From the NCBI RefSeq assembly GCF_012295525.1, contig NZ_CP051167.1, positions 4,013,501-4,077,500 on the forward strand: a DNA stretch of 64,000 nt, written 5' to 3'. Within the stretch, counting starts at the first letter, position 1. Each line of letters begins with the position of its first letter. This document shows, piece after piece, positions 10,480 through 23,597 of this stretch. The notes beneath the pieces are model-generated. The model was not told the DNA's origin and searched no databases. It was given only the letters and a program-made list of their open reading frames with translations. Origin of the DNA: Oxynema aestuarii AP17. Its GTDB lineage: Bacteria; Cyanobacteriota; Cyanobacteriia; Cyanobacteriales; Laspinemataceae. A program made the translations under genes and the position numbers.

Positions 10480-11271
10480 TTAGCAAGCGCAGATTTGGGG
10501 ACAAAGGGCGTTTTGTAAGAGCGCGTGGGCCGCATCGACGAGGTCGCTGTAGGTGCGATCGGCTTTGAACTGGCTCAGATAGTTAGCGCTGCGAATGCCG
10601 CAAGTGACTGCAATTGAGGGGATGCCGACGGCTTTAGCGGCGAGGATGTCGGCTTCGGTGTCGCCGATGATGCAGGCGCGATCGCGGTCTACGCCATGTT
10701 CGGCGATCGCCTCGGCGAGTAAGTGCGTTTTCACTTCAGCGTAGTTTTGATAGGCCAGCGCGAGATCGTCCGTTCCCCAAATGCCGCTAAATAAGGGAGC
10801 TAACCCGGTTTTTTCCAAGATGTCCGTGACTTGATCTTGGTGGCGCAAGGTGACCGACACCAACCGGGCGCCTTGGCAGTGCAGCAAACCCAAGGCCCAA
10901 CGCACTCCCGGTTGCAAGCGGTCTTTGTGTAATAAGTGGGGTTGATTGACGATTTCGTGAACTTGACCGAGGAAAACGTCGGTTTGTTCGTCGTCGAGTC
11001 CGGACTGTCTGGCGATTTCGACATCGGGGACGCGATCGCGCTTCATTTGCCAAAATTGCTCTTTACTGAGGATTTGTAAGGGCAATTTCTGCGATCGCGC
11101 CTGGTAGACCGCTTCCGTTTTTGCTAAGCCCAAGCGATAGGTGCTGTAGTACCGTTCCGAAACGTCGATTAACGGTCCGTCAAAGTCGCAAAAGACGGTC
11201 CAATCGGCCAACGGTCCCTCGGTCTTAACAGAGGGAGAATAGGGAGTTAAATAGGGGCGAGTCGGTTTCAT
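10480..11271 (-). CDS. HAD-superfamily hydrolase (phosphatase)
   Basis: A 263-residue HAD hydrolase. Motif I is CDFDGPLID (nucleophile and acid/base Asp), motif II is the Thr/Ser region VSVTLRHQDQ, and motif IV is IGDTEADILAAKAVG with the metal-binding Asp residues. An alpha-helical cap lies between motifs I and II, as in phosphoglycolate-phosphatase-like enzymes. The exact phosphate ester is unknown. ATG 11271 is preceded immediately by an in-frame GTG that could also start translation. It lies 96 bases downstream of, and is oriented like, the following chlD gene region but shares no obvious operon. Confidence 0.87.
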   Translation of the reverse strand: MKPTRPYLTPYSPSVKTEGPLADWTVFCDFDGPLIDVSERYYSTYRLGLAKTEAVYQARSQKLPLQILSKEQFWQMKRDRVPDVEIARQSGLDDEQTDVFLGQVHEIVNQPHLLHKDRLQPGVRWALGLLHCQGARLVSVTLRHQDQVTDILEKTGLAPLFSGIWGTDDLALAYQNYAEVKTHLLAEAIAEHGVDRDRACIIGDTEADILAAKAVGIPSIAVTCGIRSANYLSQFKADRTYSDLVDAAHALLQNALCPQICAC

Positions 11272-11408
11272 CACCAGACGATAGTTGCGCTTTTTTTTGC
11301 AATGTATCTTTACACTAGCAGATTAAAGATAAGATTTCATGCGGTTAATACCTATTTTTCTATTGAAAAATCTTATGTCAATAAAAAGGGAGAGGGTGCA
11401 GATTTTGA

Positions 11409-11450
11409 CCAAGATTGAGAGAATCGACCGGGCAATTCTCTCAATCTTGG
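11409..11450. repeat. Perfect 16-bp inverted repeat with 10-base loop
   Basis: The arms CCAAGATTGAGAGAAT (11409-11424) and ATTCTCTCAATCTTGG (11435-11450) are exact reverse complements around a 10-base loop. It lies in the gap after the 3' end of the alpha/beta hydrolase gene at 11514 (minus strand) and before the start of the HAD gene at 11271. It could act as a transcript end for the hydrolase gene, but no strong T run follows the arm on either strand, so a terminator call is uncertain. Confidence 0.7.
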
Positions 11451-11513
11451 ATACGGACATAGAGATTTTCTACGGTTCGCGACCGGATCGGCGATCGCGG
11501 CAAATCTCAACGT

Positions 11514-12692
11514 TCAGTTCGCGTCGGGAACTGGCGGAAGATCTGGGTCTTGCTCTACATTGCCCATGTTATCGGCGTCGATCTCTCCTTTGGTTAGGAA
11601 ACGCAAAGTTTCTTGATAGAGACTGCGCCAGAAGCGGTTACTCATTCCCTGACTAATTTCAGTGGGATCGACCATCGGATGCGGGACTAAATCGGAGGCG
11701 GGATAGAAGTAAGAACGGTGTCCGCCAGCTTCGCCGCCAATTTTGTCGAACAGCATTTGATTGGTTTCGATATCCGCCGCATCCTCATTTTCCGTCAGCA
11801 CCAGAAATGTCGGGATATTTTGGAGGGCGGCGATCGCCTTAGAATTGAGAACGGCAGTACGTCCGAAGCGATCCGCCGCCGTCAGACAACCCACGGGGAA
11901 TTTTAACTGCGGATCCCAGCCTAATTCGGCAATATCCAACGGTCCGGCGAGATTGACGTAGCGACGGCGATCGCCGTAAATCTTCAACAACGGCGCGTAA
12001 GCGACCACCCCCTTCACCGTTTCCGGGTGGTTCGCCGCCACCGCCAGCGCCACCGCACCCCCGACGGACAAACCGACCGCATACACCGGACCGGGTAACT
12101 CCGAAATTTCGTGCAGACGCTGACTCGCACAAGTCAAATAATCTTCGTGAGACGAATTGAAATAGCGATCGAACTCGTCCTCATCCTCGCGTTCGATCGC
12201 CTGCATGATGTTCAACAAACGCGGTTCGAGAATTAACAACCGTGCTAAAAGGGCTTTTTGTTGCAGCGCACTCGGCTGAGTGAACCCACTAGGATTGTCG
12301 GAAATATTATTAAAAAACTGATTGAGAACCGGATCTTTTTTTACCTTTTTGCGGAGGGGATCGTAGATTTCCGGCTTCAGATCGACCTGGGGCCAATATT
12401 GATGGGGAGGAAGTAAATGATGCCCTGCTAAAGTGGTTTGATAAACATTAAATCCATTGTGAAAAAGATAGTCGGCCAGCCGCCACATTTGGTGAGGTTT
12501 GGCACTGAATCCGTGAAACATCATCACCGTGCCGCGAATGGGTTTTCCCGGATCGTGAAAGAGATAATAAGGATAAGCCCACTCGCGGCGATCGCCGTGA
12601 CGGGCGATCGTTTCTAGATAAGCATTAATCGCTTCTTTGGTACGGCGAAGCTGTTCCTCGGTCGGAGTCACGAAAGAGTCTGTATTGGTCAT
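11514..12692 (-). CDS. Alpha/beta hydrolase (serine hydrolase, lipase/aminopeptidase S33-like)
   Basis: A 392-residue protein with an alpha/beta hydrolase core: the oxyanion-region motif MMFHGFSAKPHQMW, the nucleophile elbow GLSVGGAVAL, and a late Asp/His region (LTENEDAAD, HPMVDP). A helical insertion between the first strands and the nucleophile may form a lid. No signal peptide is visible, so it is probably cytoplasmic. The substrate is unknown; monoacylglycerol lipases and S33 peptidases share this pattern. Its promoter region abuts the AT-rich stretch next to the CRISPR array. Confidence 0.85.
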   Translation of the reverse strand: MTNTDSFVTPTEEQLRRTKEAINAYLETIARHGDRREWAYPYYLFHDPGKPIRGTVMMFHGFSAKPHQMWRLADYLFHNGFNVYQTTLAGHHLLPPHQYWPQVDLKPEIYDPLRKKVKKDPVLNQFFNNISDNPSGFTQPSALQQKALLARLLILEPRLLNIMQAIEREDEDEFDRYFNSSHEDYLTCASQRLHEISELPGPVYAVGLSVGGAVALAVAANHPETVKGVVAYAPLLKIYGDRRRYVNLAGPLDIAELGWDPQLKFPVGCLTAADRFGRTAVLNSKAIAALQNIPTFLVLTENEDAADIETNQMLFDKIGGEAGGHRSYFYPASDLVPHPMVDPTEISQGMSNRFWRSLYQETLRFLTKGEIDADNMGNVEQDPDLPPVPDAN

Positions 12693-12955
12693 AACCCGGC
12701 GACTTCAAAATTGATAAAAAAGACCACCTACGTTATAGCATTCGAGCAAAGCCGTGTCAGGGGTTCGTAGCCCCTGCACTCGGGTGACTTCTTCGATCGC
12801 CTCACCGATCGGGCATCAGTAAGCCATACAATTTTTAAGCCATACAATTTTTATTGAGCAAAACATAAAACATAATAATTTTTTTGCTATTGATAGGTTG
12901 GTCAGTTAGATGTACTGAAACTCCAACTGACAATCGTAGAGAGTCCAGGATTGTG
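12693..12955 (+). promoter_or_regulatory. Probable CRISPR leader (AT-rich)
   Basis: This 263-base gene-free stretch directly abuts the first repeat. From about 12820 it becomes strongly AT-rich and contains a direct duplication of AGCCATACAATTTTTA followed by runs of A and T. It fits a leader if the array is transcribed on the plus strand, which I favour because the repeat then ends in TGAAAC after its stem, like other cyanobacterial repeats. The right flank (15983-16233) is the alternative leader if the orientation is reversed. No convincing -35/-10 pair was found. Confidence 0.5.
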
Positions 12956-15900
12956 CTTCAATGGGGCTGTCCCAAAAAGGGACAGTGAAACGGTTCATTA
13001 ATTCGGGGTCGAGTTCTATTAATAATTCCTTCAATGGGGCTGTCCCAAAAAGGGACAGTGAAACAATATATAAAACATAAAAAAGAAAGGGAATATATTG
13101 GCCTTCAATGGGGCTGTCCCAAAAAGGGACAGTGAAACCGATCGCGCGCCGACGGCGACAAAGAATAGGGCCCTTCAATGGGGCTGTCCCAAAAAGGGAC
13201 AGTGAAACACCCTTCAACCCTCCGGTAGCTCTGACGGTAGGGCTTCAATGGGGCTGTCCCAAAAAGGGACAGTGAAACGGGAATCCAATCCCGGCAGGCT
13301 CGGGGAGAGGCCTACGAGCTTCAATGGGGCTGTCCCAAAAAGGGACAGTGAAACTCATCTGGATACTCCGCACTGATTGGATCCCAAATGCTTCAATGGG
13401 GCTGTCCCAAAAAGGGACAGTGAAACGGATCCCGACGAGTATTTTCTCTCATTCCAGGGAGGCTTCAATGGGGCTGTCCCAAAAAGGGACAGTGAAACAG
13501 ATTCCGACCTGTCTGGCACCAACCTCTCTGGGCGCGCTTCAATGGGGCTGTCCCAAAAAGGGACAGTGAAACCTACCCATTCTCCAATACTAGGGGTTAC
13601 CGAGTAGCTTCAATGGGGCTGTCCCAAAAAGGGACAGTGAAACCCTGTGCCTTACTCGTACTACGTCCACTATGGCTAGCTTCAATGGGGCTGTCCCAAA
13701 AAGGGACAGTGAAACTGTCGAAAATCAACCTCTCTGGTCGCGACCTGAGCGCTTCAATGGGGCTGTCCCAAAAAGGGACAGTGAAACCTTAGGAATGGGC
13801 GCCATTTTTCGAGCTTGGCATTGCTTCAATGGGGCTGTCCCAAAAAGGGACAGTGAAACCCAAAAAAATCCGAATCGTCGGTCACCGAGTAAGGGCTTCA
13901 ATGGGGCTGTCCCAAAAAGGGACAGTGAAACGGAACGCGGTGTCCGGGACGGGAATCGCCGCACTGCTTCAATGGGGCTGTCCCAAAAAGGGACAGTGAA
14001 ACAGTCATCCTCGGAGCCACCTGTCTGGGCATCCTCGGGCTTCAATGGGGCTGTCCCAAAAAGGGACAGTGAAACATAATCGAAGCATACGAACAAAAAA
14101 AAAGGAAGTAGAGGCTTCAATGGGGCTGTCCCAAAAAGGGACAGTGAAACCTATCTATCCCCTCCACCTGGATGATCAAAATTGGACCGCTTCAATGGGG
14201 CTGTCCCAAAAAGGGACAGTGAAACCTGGGATCTGCGATCTCCAGTCCCAAAAAGTTCGCGCTTCAATGGGGCTGTCCCAAAAAGGGACAGTGAAACGCT
14301 CCCTACGCCCATTGATAATTAGATAGCACCCGCTTCAATGGGGCTGTCCCAAAAAGGGACAGTGAAACCCAGGGTGCGATCTATTCTCCCATGAGAATTT
14401 CGGCGCTTCAATGGGGCTGTCCCAAAAAGGGACAGTGAAACGGTGATGTTTGTCAAGCTTTCGTTCAAAAGTGAGAGCTTCAATGGGGCTGTCCCAAAAA
14501 GGGACAGTGAAACAGTCGCACTTTCTGCCCTAGCATTTCGGCTTTAGGCTTCAATGGGGCTGTCCCAAAAAGGGACAGTGAAACGTTCTGGCGTTTTCGT
14601 AAGATTTTAAAAAATTATCGGCTTCAATGGGGCTGTCCCAAAAAGGGACAGTGAAACTCGCTCCCGTTCCCGACATTAGCCAACTGCGGAGCTCGCTTCA
14701 ATGGGGCTGTCCCAAAAAGGGACAGTGAAACAGGGCTTGAGATGCCGCATTAGTAGTAGCAGCATAGCTTCAATGGGGCTGTCCCAAAAAGGGACAGTGA
14801 AACTTGATTAATTGATTAGACATAGTTGATTGTTCCTTTTGATGCTTCAATGGGGCTGTCCCAAAAAGGGACAGTGAAACGCACGAGGAGATTGACCCGG
14901 TAGGGGTGGAATCCGCTTCAATGGGGCTGTCCCAAAAAGGGACAGTGAAACGCAATAGGGGAGGATGTCAACGGCGGGAGAGTCCGAGCTTCAATGGGGC
15001 TGTCCCAAAAAGGGACAGTGAAACATGGTTCCTGATTGGTCGAGTCTTTCGCAATTCCCGTGCTTCAATGGGGCTGTCCCAAAAAGGGACAGTGAAACTC
15101 ATTTGCAACGTATCTTTAAAAGGTAAACACGAAGCCGCTTCAATGGGGCTGTCCCAAAAAGGGACAGTGAAACCACTCTCCGGAAGCGCTCGACGGATCC
15201 CCCGAACCGTGCTTCAATGGGGCTGTCCCAAAAAGGGACAGTGAAACCAGTAGAAGACTAAGCTGCTCGTATTTTGGGATGTGCTTCAATGGGGCTGTCC
15301 CAAAAAGGGACAGTGAAACCCATCGGCGGCAATGTTGCTCCGGGGTCATGGGGAGGCTTCAATGGGGCTGTCCCAAAAAGGGACAGTGAAACAGGACTCT
15401 CTCAGCCTCGGCCTTTGATGCAGCATAGCTTCAATGGGGCTGTCCCAAAAAGGGACAGTGAAACATCATTTTTCTCCTGGTTGGGCGATCGTTTTTCGCG
15501 ATGCTTCAATGGGGCTGTCCCAAAAAGGGACAGTGAAACATCGGATCTATCCACTCGATGGCCGCCGCTTGCCTCGCTTCAATGGGGCTGTCCCAAAAAG
15601 GGACAGTGAAACTGAAGGCGTCTGTAGTGGTTTAAGTATAATGGGAAAAGAGCTTCAATGGGGCTGTCCCAAAAAGGGACAGTGAAACTGTTGTATACTT
15701 TGGAACTTTTCCCAATGGTGGCTCGCTTCAATGGGGCTGTCCCAAAAAGGGACAGTGAAACTCGTCCAATCGACCTGAAACTCAACTCCTACCTAGGGCT
15801 TCAATGGGGCTGTCCCAAAAAGGGACAGTGAAACGCTTGGGACTTTCCGGCCTTCGGACGCGGTCTGGGTAGCTTCAATGGGGCTGTCCCAAAAAGGGAC

Positions 15901-15982
15901 AGTGAAACCTGGGGCAGCTTTTCGAGTCGAAGCTCGGAAAGTCAGGCTTCAATGGGGCTGTCCCAAAAAGGGACAGTGAAAC
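12956..15982 (+). CRISPR. CRISPR array, 42 repeats and 41 spacers
   Basis: The 36-base repeat begins CTTCAATGGGG, contains a 7-bp stem CTGTCCC/GGGACAG around AAAAA, and ends TGAAAC. I counted 42 copies, the first at 12956 and the last at 15947-15982, all identical by eye. The base before the repeat is G in all copies except the second to fourth (C), so the unit may be 37 bases. Spacers are about 34-41 bases and all different. Plus-strand transcription would give a crRNA 5' handle of AGTGAAAC if cleavage falls at the stem base. The array lies 251 bases from the stop codon of csb2, last gene of the cas operon. Confidence 0.98.
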
Positions 15983-16233
15983 TGCTACCCTCTGAAACCC
16001 TGATGGAATAGAGTTTTCAAGGTGCAGTTTGGCGGGGGACTGAAAAAACTTCATTTCAGCGATCGCCGTCCTGAGAGATTGTAGCACATCGATGGCCAAA
16101 AACCTTATCCCATAAAGAATACAGCAATTTGGCGGGGGATTTTTGGAGACCGATCGCCGTATTCCTTGCTCATTCAAGGTTTCAGAGGAATTACAGCTCA
16201 TTGCCAATTCTCCCGCTTTCCCCCGCCAAAAAA
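15983..16233. repeat. Spacer region between array and csb2 with repeated TTTGGCGGGGGA
   Basis: The 251 bases between the last repeat and the csb2 stop contain TTTGGCGGGGGA twice in direct orientation (about 16028 and 16131) and a related inverted copy (CCCCCGCCAAAAAATT, about 16214). A pair of related sequences, CTCTGAAACC and its partner GGTTTCAGAGG, also occurs near each end. No gene is seen. It may be the trailer of the array, or the leader if the array is read on the minus strand; the TACAAT at 16078-16083 read on the minus strand could be a -10 element in that case. Confidence 0.5.
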
Positions 16234-17784
16234 TTAGAGATCGGGCACGAACAACCCCAGTCCGAAATGCGCGCCGTAGCCGATCGCGATCGGTCCGCAT
16301 TGTTCCTTCTCAAACTCTAACTCAATCCAATACCCTCGGTCTGAGGATTGATGACCTTTCCCCGAAGAGCGGCGGCGGCGGAAAGCGTGCCAGGGATAGG
16401 GACAATCGATATCGGAGTCGCTCAAAACACGAACGTCTGCCAGAGGGGCGATCGCCCATACCGATCGCAAATGGTCGATCAGGTGCTTCGCCTGCCACTG
16501 TACCCCATCGACCTGCCATCCGGTATCTGGATCGATTTTCTTCTTCGGATGACGCGGTAACACAAACGGCGTGAGCGATCGCCAAATGCGACTGCACCCG
16601 AGCAGGGAACGAGATTGTCTTATGGTTGTACTACGATAATCCTCCAGCGTTCCGAGTCCCGTCAACCGCGTTTGCACTTCAAACGCTTTACCTGCCCATA
16701 CTTTGGACAACCCACACAAGACCCGAACTGCATCCTCGCCGAACCCTTCCGCCGCAAACACCCAAAGGCGATCGATCCGTCCGTCGCCGTCGCTGTCTTC
16801 TGGTAAATACCAAGCGTGACGTTGATTCTGGCGCTTCTCACCCGTTTTCCGCCGACCTGAGAACGTTTCCATCGCTTGCGAACCGTCATCGCTGCGACTC
16901 ATTAACGTTTGTCGAAATCGTTCCCCGACGGCGAGGGCTTCGGTCAGAGGGGGCAACACATTTGAACTCAAATCAAATCGCGCCAGGGTCGGACGCGCGA
17001 TCGCCTGTCGCTCAGTAACCGACCATCCCCTAACATTGTTCGAGTTGTTCGCGATCGTATAAGTCGCCCATCGCGCACCGGGAACCCCACTCCACCCTTG
17101 ACGATGCAATTCGCCGATATCCACTTCTAAGGTATCGAGGAGATCCTGGGGAATCCGCCACTTGGCGCGTTTGGGTCGCTCGACGTTGCCTAAAGCCGTC
17201 TTAAATCCCTCAAACTCCGACTGAGAGAGGGGAACGAGAATGCGCGTCGTTTCGCCCGCCGCCACCTCATACGCCCCCAGGGGGCGGGCGTTGCACGCCG
17301 TCGCCGTGGTGTAGCACGGGGACACCTCACACCAGGACTCTGCACGACCGAGATAGGTCAACTGGTGACACAGACATTCGAGCAGTTGACGCTGCTTGTC
17401 GTCGAGTTCGACATCGTGCCACACCACTTGAATTTCCGGCGCTTTTTCAGGAATCGTCGTCGCGCGATCGAAGACGACGAACGTATCCAAGACCTTAGTC
17501 GTCGTCTCTTTCCCTTCTTTGCGAAGTGGCATATAGTGCCGAGTATGGGCCGTAGTATGAGGCGGCAACCGATACGACGGCAGGGAATCGGCGAGTTGGG
17601 TCACCAGTTGGCACAATCGATCGCGCGGCGGACGATCGCTCAGATAATAGTAAGCCGATACCAAAGCCCGCAAGATACGCCACGGCGACGGGGGATATTC
17701 GACAATGCCTTCGTTCACCTGATGATTCCACGGCGTGGCGTGAAAGCGCCCGGTGAGGAAGCGAATCGATAACGTCACACTCAT
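16234..17784 (-). CDS. csb2: CRISPR-associated protein Csb2 (Cas5-Cas6 fusion, subtype I-G)
   Basis: A 516-residue protein of the GSU0054/Csb2 family, which combines a Cas5-like N-terminal half with a Cas6-like C-terminal half and processes or holds the crRNA in the type I-G effector. The N-terminus (SIRFLTGRFHATPWNHQVNEG, then EYPPSPWRILRALVSAYY) is characteristic. The C-terminus ends in a glycine-rich Cas6-type loop, IGYGAHFGLGLFVP. AAGGGAAG precedes ATG 17784. It is the last gene of the minus-strand operon, 27 bases after csb1, and its stop faces the array. Confidence 0.88.
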   Translation of the reverse strand: MSVTLSIRFLTGRFHATPWNHQVNEGIVEYPPSPWRILRALVSAYYYLSDRPPRDRLCQLVTQLADSLPSYRLPPHTTAHTRHYMPLRKEGKETTTKVLDTFVVFDRATTIPEKAPEIQVVWHDVELDDKQRQLLECLCHQLTYLGRAESWCEVSPCYTTATACNARPLGAYEVAAGETTRILVPLSQSEFEGFKTALGNVERPKRAKWRIPQDLLDTLEVDIGELHRQGWSGVPGARWATYTIANNSNNVRGWSVTERQAIARPTLARFDLSSNVLPPLTEALAVGERFRQTLMSRSDDGSQAMETFSGRRKTGEKRQNQRHAWYLPEDSDGDGRIDRLWVFAAEGFGEDAVRVLCGLSKVWAGKAFEVQTRLTGLGTLEDYRSTTIRQSRSLLGCSRIWRSLTPFVLPRHPKKKIDPDTGWQVDGVQWQAKHLIDHLRSVWAIAPLADVRVLSDSDIDCPYPWHAFRRRRSSGKGHQSSDRGYWIELEFEKEQCGPIAIGYGAHFGLGLFVPDL

Positions 17785-17811
17785 CTATTTCTTCCCTTGC
17801 TTCGGTGTCTT

Positions 17812-21082
<3,271 letters not shown>

Positions 21083-21085
21083 CAA

Positions 21086-23569
21086 TTATTCCTCCGCCAA
21101 TGGTCCGGTGTATCGTGCCGATGCCCGCCAATCTGCCACGCGCACCACCGTTTCGAGATAGGCGAGTTTGAAGGCACCGTATTCGTCCAACAGGTCGAGC
21201 GATCGCGCCACCCACGATGGTTCGCCGTCGGAATTCTCCCCAAGTGCCACGCAATCGAGGGATAATTGGCACGACGGGATAGTGAGACCGTCGCCGAGGT
21301 CGATTTCGGGTAAGGTGTCCCCATCCCAAACCCCTCGCGCATAGGCTTTTCCATGCGGTGCAGCCTTCTCGTTCGGGTACGGCTGCACGACCATACGGAC
21401 TTTGCCGTGGTGACAGGCGACGAGATAAGCCAGTAGAAACGGTTCGCCCTGTTGCAGTGCCAGCAGCGCACTCGCCCATTCGTGACGCAAATAGCGAAAT
21501 CCACGATCTTGGAACTTACGAGGCGGGCGATCGCTGGAATTTTTGAAATCGCGATCGGATTTCGCCCACAATGTCGCTCCCTTGCGCTCTTCCCGGTTCC
21601 AGGTGAGCATCTTTTGAAATTCCTCGTGCGCTTTCCCCGCATCGTGATATCGGGCGGCGCGTGCGATCGACTCTACCGGGAGATCGCTGAGTTTGAGCGC
21701 CTCACACAATTTCTGAGCCTCATTAAATGTATCCCGAGCGTGTTGTTCGAGGGTGATGTAGGTTCCGACTTGAGAAAGTGGATCGTCGCGATCGCTATTG
21801 AAGTCTCCGTCTTCGGGTAGGTCGAGGGGTGCAAAGTCTTTCTCTTTGCCACCTGTAAAGCCCAATTCCGACGAATAGCCGCCGTCGGTCGTCCGAACCA
21901 ACAGAGTGATGCCAGGAAACAGCTCGTTGTGGGCGACCTTGCGCCATTGCTTGTTCGGCGCATCGAAGGTCCAAGCCTCTCGTTGTTTCAGAAACTGTTG
22001 AGCTTGAGCCATGCTGACCCGACAGAGTTCGTCTCGATACAATTTGCCGACGTAATTTTCATCTCCCCAGTCCGCAGAGGGATTGCCTTTTCCCCAATCG
22101 CGCCAGGCAATCTCTACATTGTTATCTTGGGCTTCCCGCACGAATGGCGAGATATCGATATCGTGACCCGCGAGGTCGCTGGCGGTATCGAATAATTGCA
22201 TGAGGTCGTGACGACGCAAAACCATTCCCTCAAGCGCCTGGGGCGATCGCTTGTCGTCGGGTAAGTTTTCCAGAAACGTTTGCAGCGACTCAATCCCGGC
22301 GTTGCCCTGTTGTTCTTGAAGTTGCCCGACGAGGTAGCGGGCCTGTTCGATCGCCTCCGCACGATATGGACTGGTCGCCTTATCGTCAACTTTCTTGTCG
22401 AAGTCGATCCAATACACCGCCGCCTCAGTCGCTTCACCGTATCGATTGCAGCGTCCGAGGCGCTGTACGAAAGACGACCAGGGACACAGTTCGGTAAATA
22501 AGGTGGTCGCAGAGATATCGACCCCAGCTTCGACCACCTGGGTAGCAACGAGAATGCCGCGAAAGGGATGCTCGTCGTCGAGATAGCGTGCGCCGAGGGT
22601 CTGGCGATCGCCTGCTCGAAATCGCGAGTGAATCAGTCCGATTTCTGCGTCGATCTCACCTTTACGCTGAAGTTGCTGGAGTTCGCGATACACCGCCCGC
22701 GCGCGATCGACGCGATTGCAAACGATTAGTGTCAACGTGTCGGCGCGATGTACTTCGGCGATCGTACTGGTGAGTTTACGGGCATACTGGCGAACCTCTT
22801 TATCTCCCCCCTTACTCGGAACCACGATCGCCGTACGCTGGATTGATTTGCTCGCACTCAGGCGCTTTTGCAAGGTGGGATGTTCTCGGTCATCTTCTCC
22901 CAGGGTGAAGGGTCGATCGAGATTGCCGTAGGTCTGACGATAATCGACCGTTTTCAAGATGTCGCTATCGAGAGTCGCAGACATCCACAAGGTGCGAGCA
23001 GTGCCATAGGTGCTGAAATGTTCTCGCAACCACTGCAGTTGTGCGGTCGTCCGCAATCCCGCGCCCATCAACTGCGTTTCGTCGATGACCCAGAAACAAT
23101 CATTATTCAGTTGTGCGAAATGCACTGGCCACCGATAGCGACTCATGGCATAACCCCGATTGAGCGCCCGAGAGAGCAGTTGGTCTTGGGTTCCGACTAA
23201 GATGGTATTGCGATCGAGGCGATCGTCCCAATCGTGACTGACGGAACCGCCCATCAGTTTGTGAACTTCAATGTCTTTAATGTCTTCGTCAAGGGCGTTG
23301 CGACCCTTGAGATGGTCGAGCCACTTGTGAATCGATCGCTCGGTCTGCTCGACCAAACTGCGCATCGGTAAGCAGTAGACCAATCGGCGTGGGGTGCGAT
23401 CGCGATCGTGTTGCCGTCGCCACAGCCATCCGAGAACGACTGTTGCTGTTTTACCACTCCCAGTGGGTACATTGAGAACAAGCGGGAGCTTATCGGCGCA
23501 GGCTAGCCGTTCTTGGTACGGAAACGGTGGTTTTCCAGTCGCAATTTGGAAAAACTCAGAAAATTTCAT
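21086..23569 (-). CDS. cas3: CRISPR-associated helicase-nuclease Cas3 with C-terminal HD domain
   Basis: An 827-residue Cas3 that unwinds and degrades target DNA. Helicase motifs are intact: Walker A PTGSGKT (35-41), DETQ (163-166), SAT (197-199) and motif VI QRLGRCNR. The HD nuclease lies at the C-terminus rather than the N-terminus, with HD at 642-643, His 696 in RHEWAS, HH at 720-721 and Asp 813 in RVADW, so all metal ligands are present. A C-terminal HD is the arrangement of the subtype I-G/I-U (GSU0051) group. It is the first recognised cas gene of the operon; no ribosome site is obvious before ATG 23569. Confidence 0.93.
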   Translation of the reverse strand: MKFSEFFQIATGKPPFPYQERLACADKLPLVLNVPTGSGKTATVVLGWLWRRQHDRDRTPRRLVYCLPMRSLVEQTERSIHKWLDHLKGRNALDEDIKDIEVHKLMGGSVSHDWDDRLDRNTILVGTQDQLLSRALNRGYAMSRYRWPVHFAQLNNDCFWVIDETQLMGAGLRTTAQLQWLREHFSTYGTARTLWMSATLDSDILKTVDYRQTYGNLDRPFTLGEDDREHPTLQKRLSASKSIQRTAIVVPSKGGDKEVRQYARKLTSTIAEVHRADTLTLIVCNRVDRARAVYRELQQLQRKGEIDAEIGLIHSRFRAGDRQTLGARYLDDEHPFRGILVATQVVEAGVDISATTLFTELCPWSSFVQRLGRCNRYGEATEAAVYWIDFDKKVDDKATSPYRAEAIEQARYLVGQLQEQQGNAGIESLQTFLENLPDDKRSPQALEGMVLRRHDLMQLFDTASDLAGHDIDISPFVREAQDNNVEIAWRDWGKGNPSADWGDENYVGKLYRDELCRVSMAQAQQFLKQREAWTFDAPNKQWRKVAHNELFPGITLLVRTTDGGYSSELGFTGGKEKDFAPLDLPEDGDFNSDRDDPLSQVGTYITLEQHARDTFNEAQKLCEALKLSDLPVESIARAARYHDAGKAHEEFQKMLTWNREERKGATLWAKSDRDFKNSSDRPPRKFQDRGFRYLRHEWASALLALQQGEPFLLAYLVACHHGKVRMVVQPYPNEKAAPHGKAYARGVWDGDTLPEIDLGDGLTIPSCQLSLDCVALGENSDGEPSWVARSLDLLDEYGAFKLAYLETVVRVADWRASARYTGPLAEE

Positions 23570-23597
23570 TGTCTAAAGTTCAAAAGTTTCTTGAACG

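Noticed and set aside
11339-11656. 105-residue plus-strand frame beginning MRLIPIFLLKNL
   Set aside because: It crosses a large inverted repeat and half of it is antisense to a well-supported hydrolase gene; no ribosome site.
14732-15428. Spacers 25 and 34 both starting AGG and ending GCAGCATAG
   Set aside because: The shared ends are only 9 bases and the centres differ; it may be chance, and both could read as Ala-rich coding sequence, but the evidence is too thin.
12906-15785. Many open frames across the CRISPR array on both strands (MGLSQKGTVK..., VSLSLFGTAPLK... repeats)
   Set aside because: They are translations of the 36-base CRISPR repeat plus spacers and are not genes.
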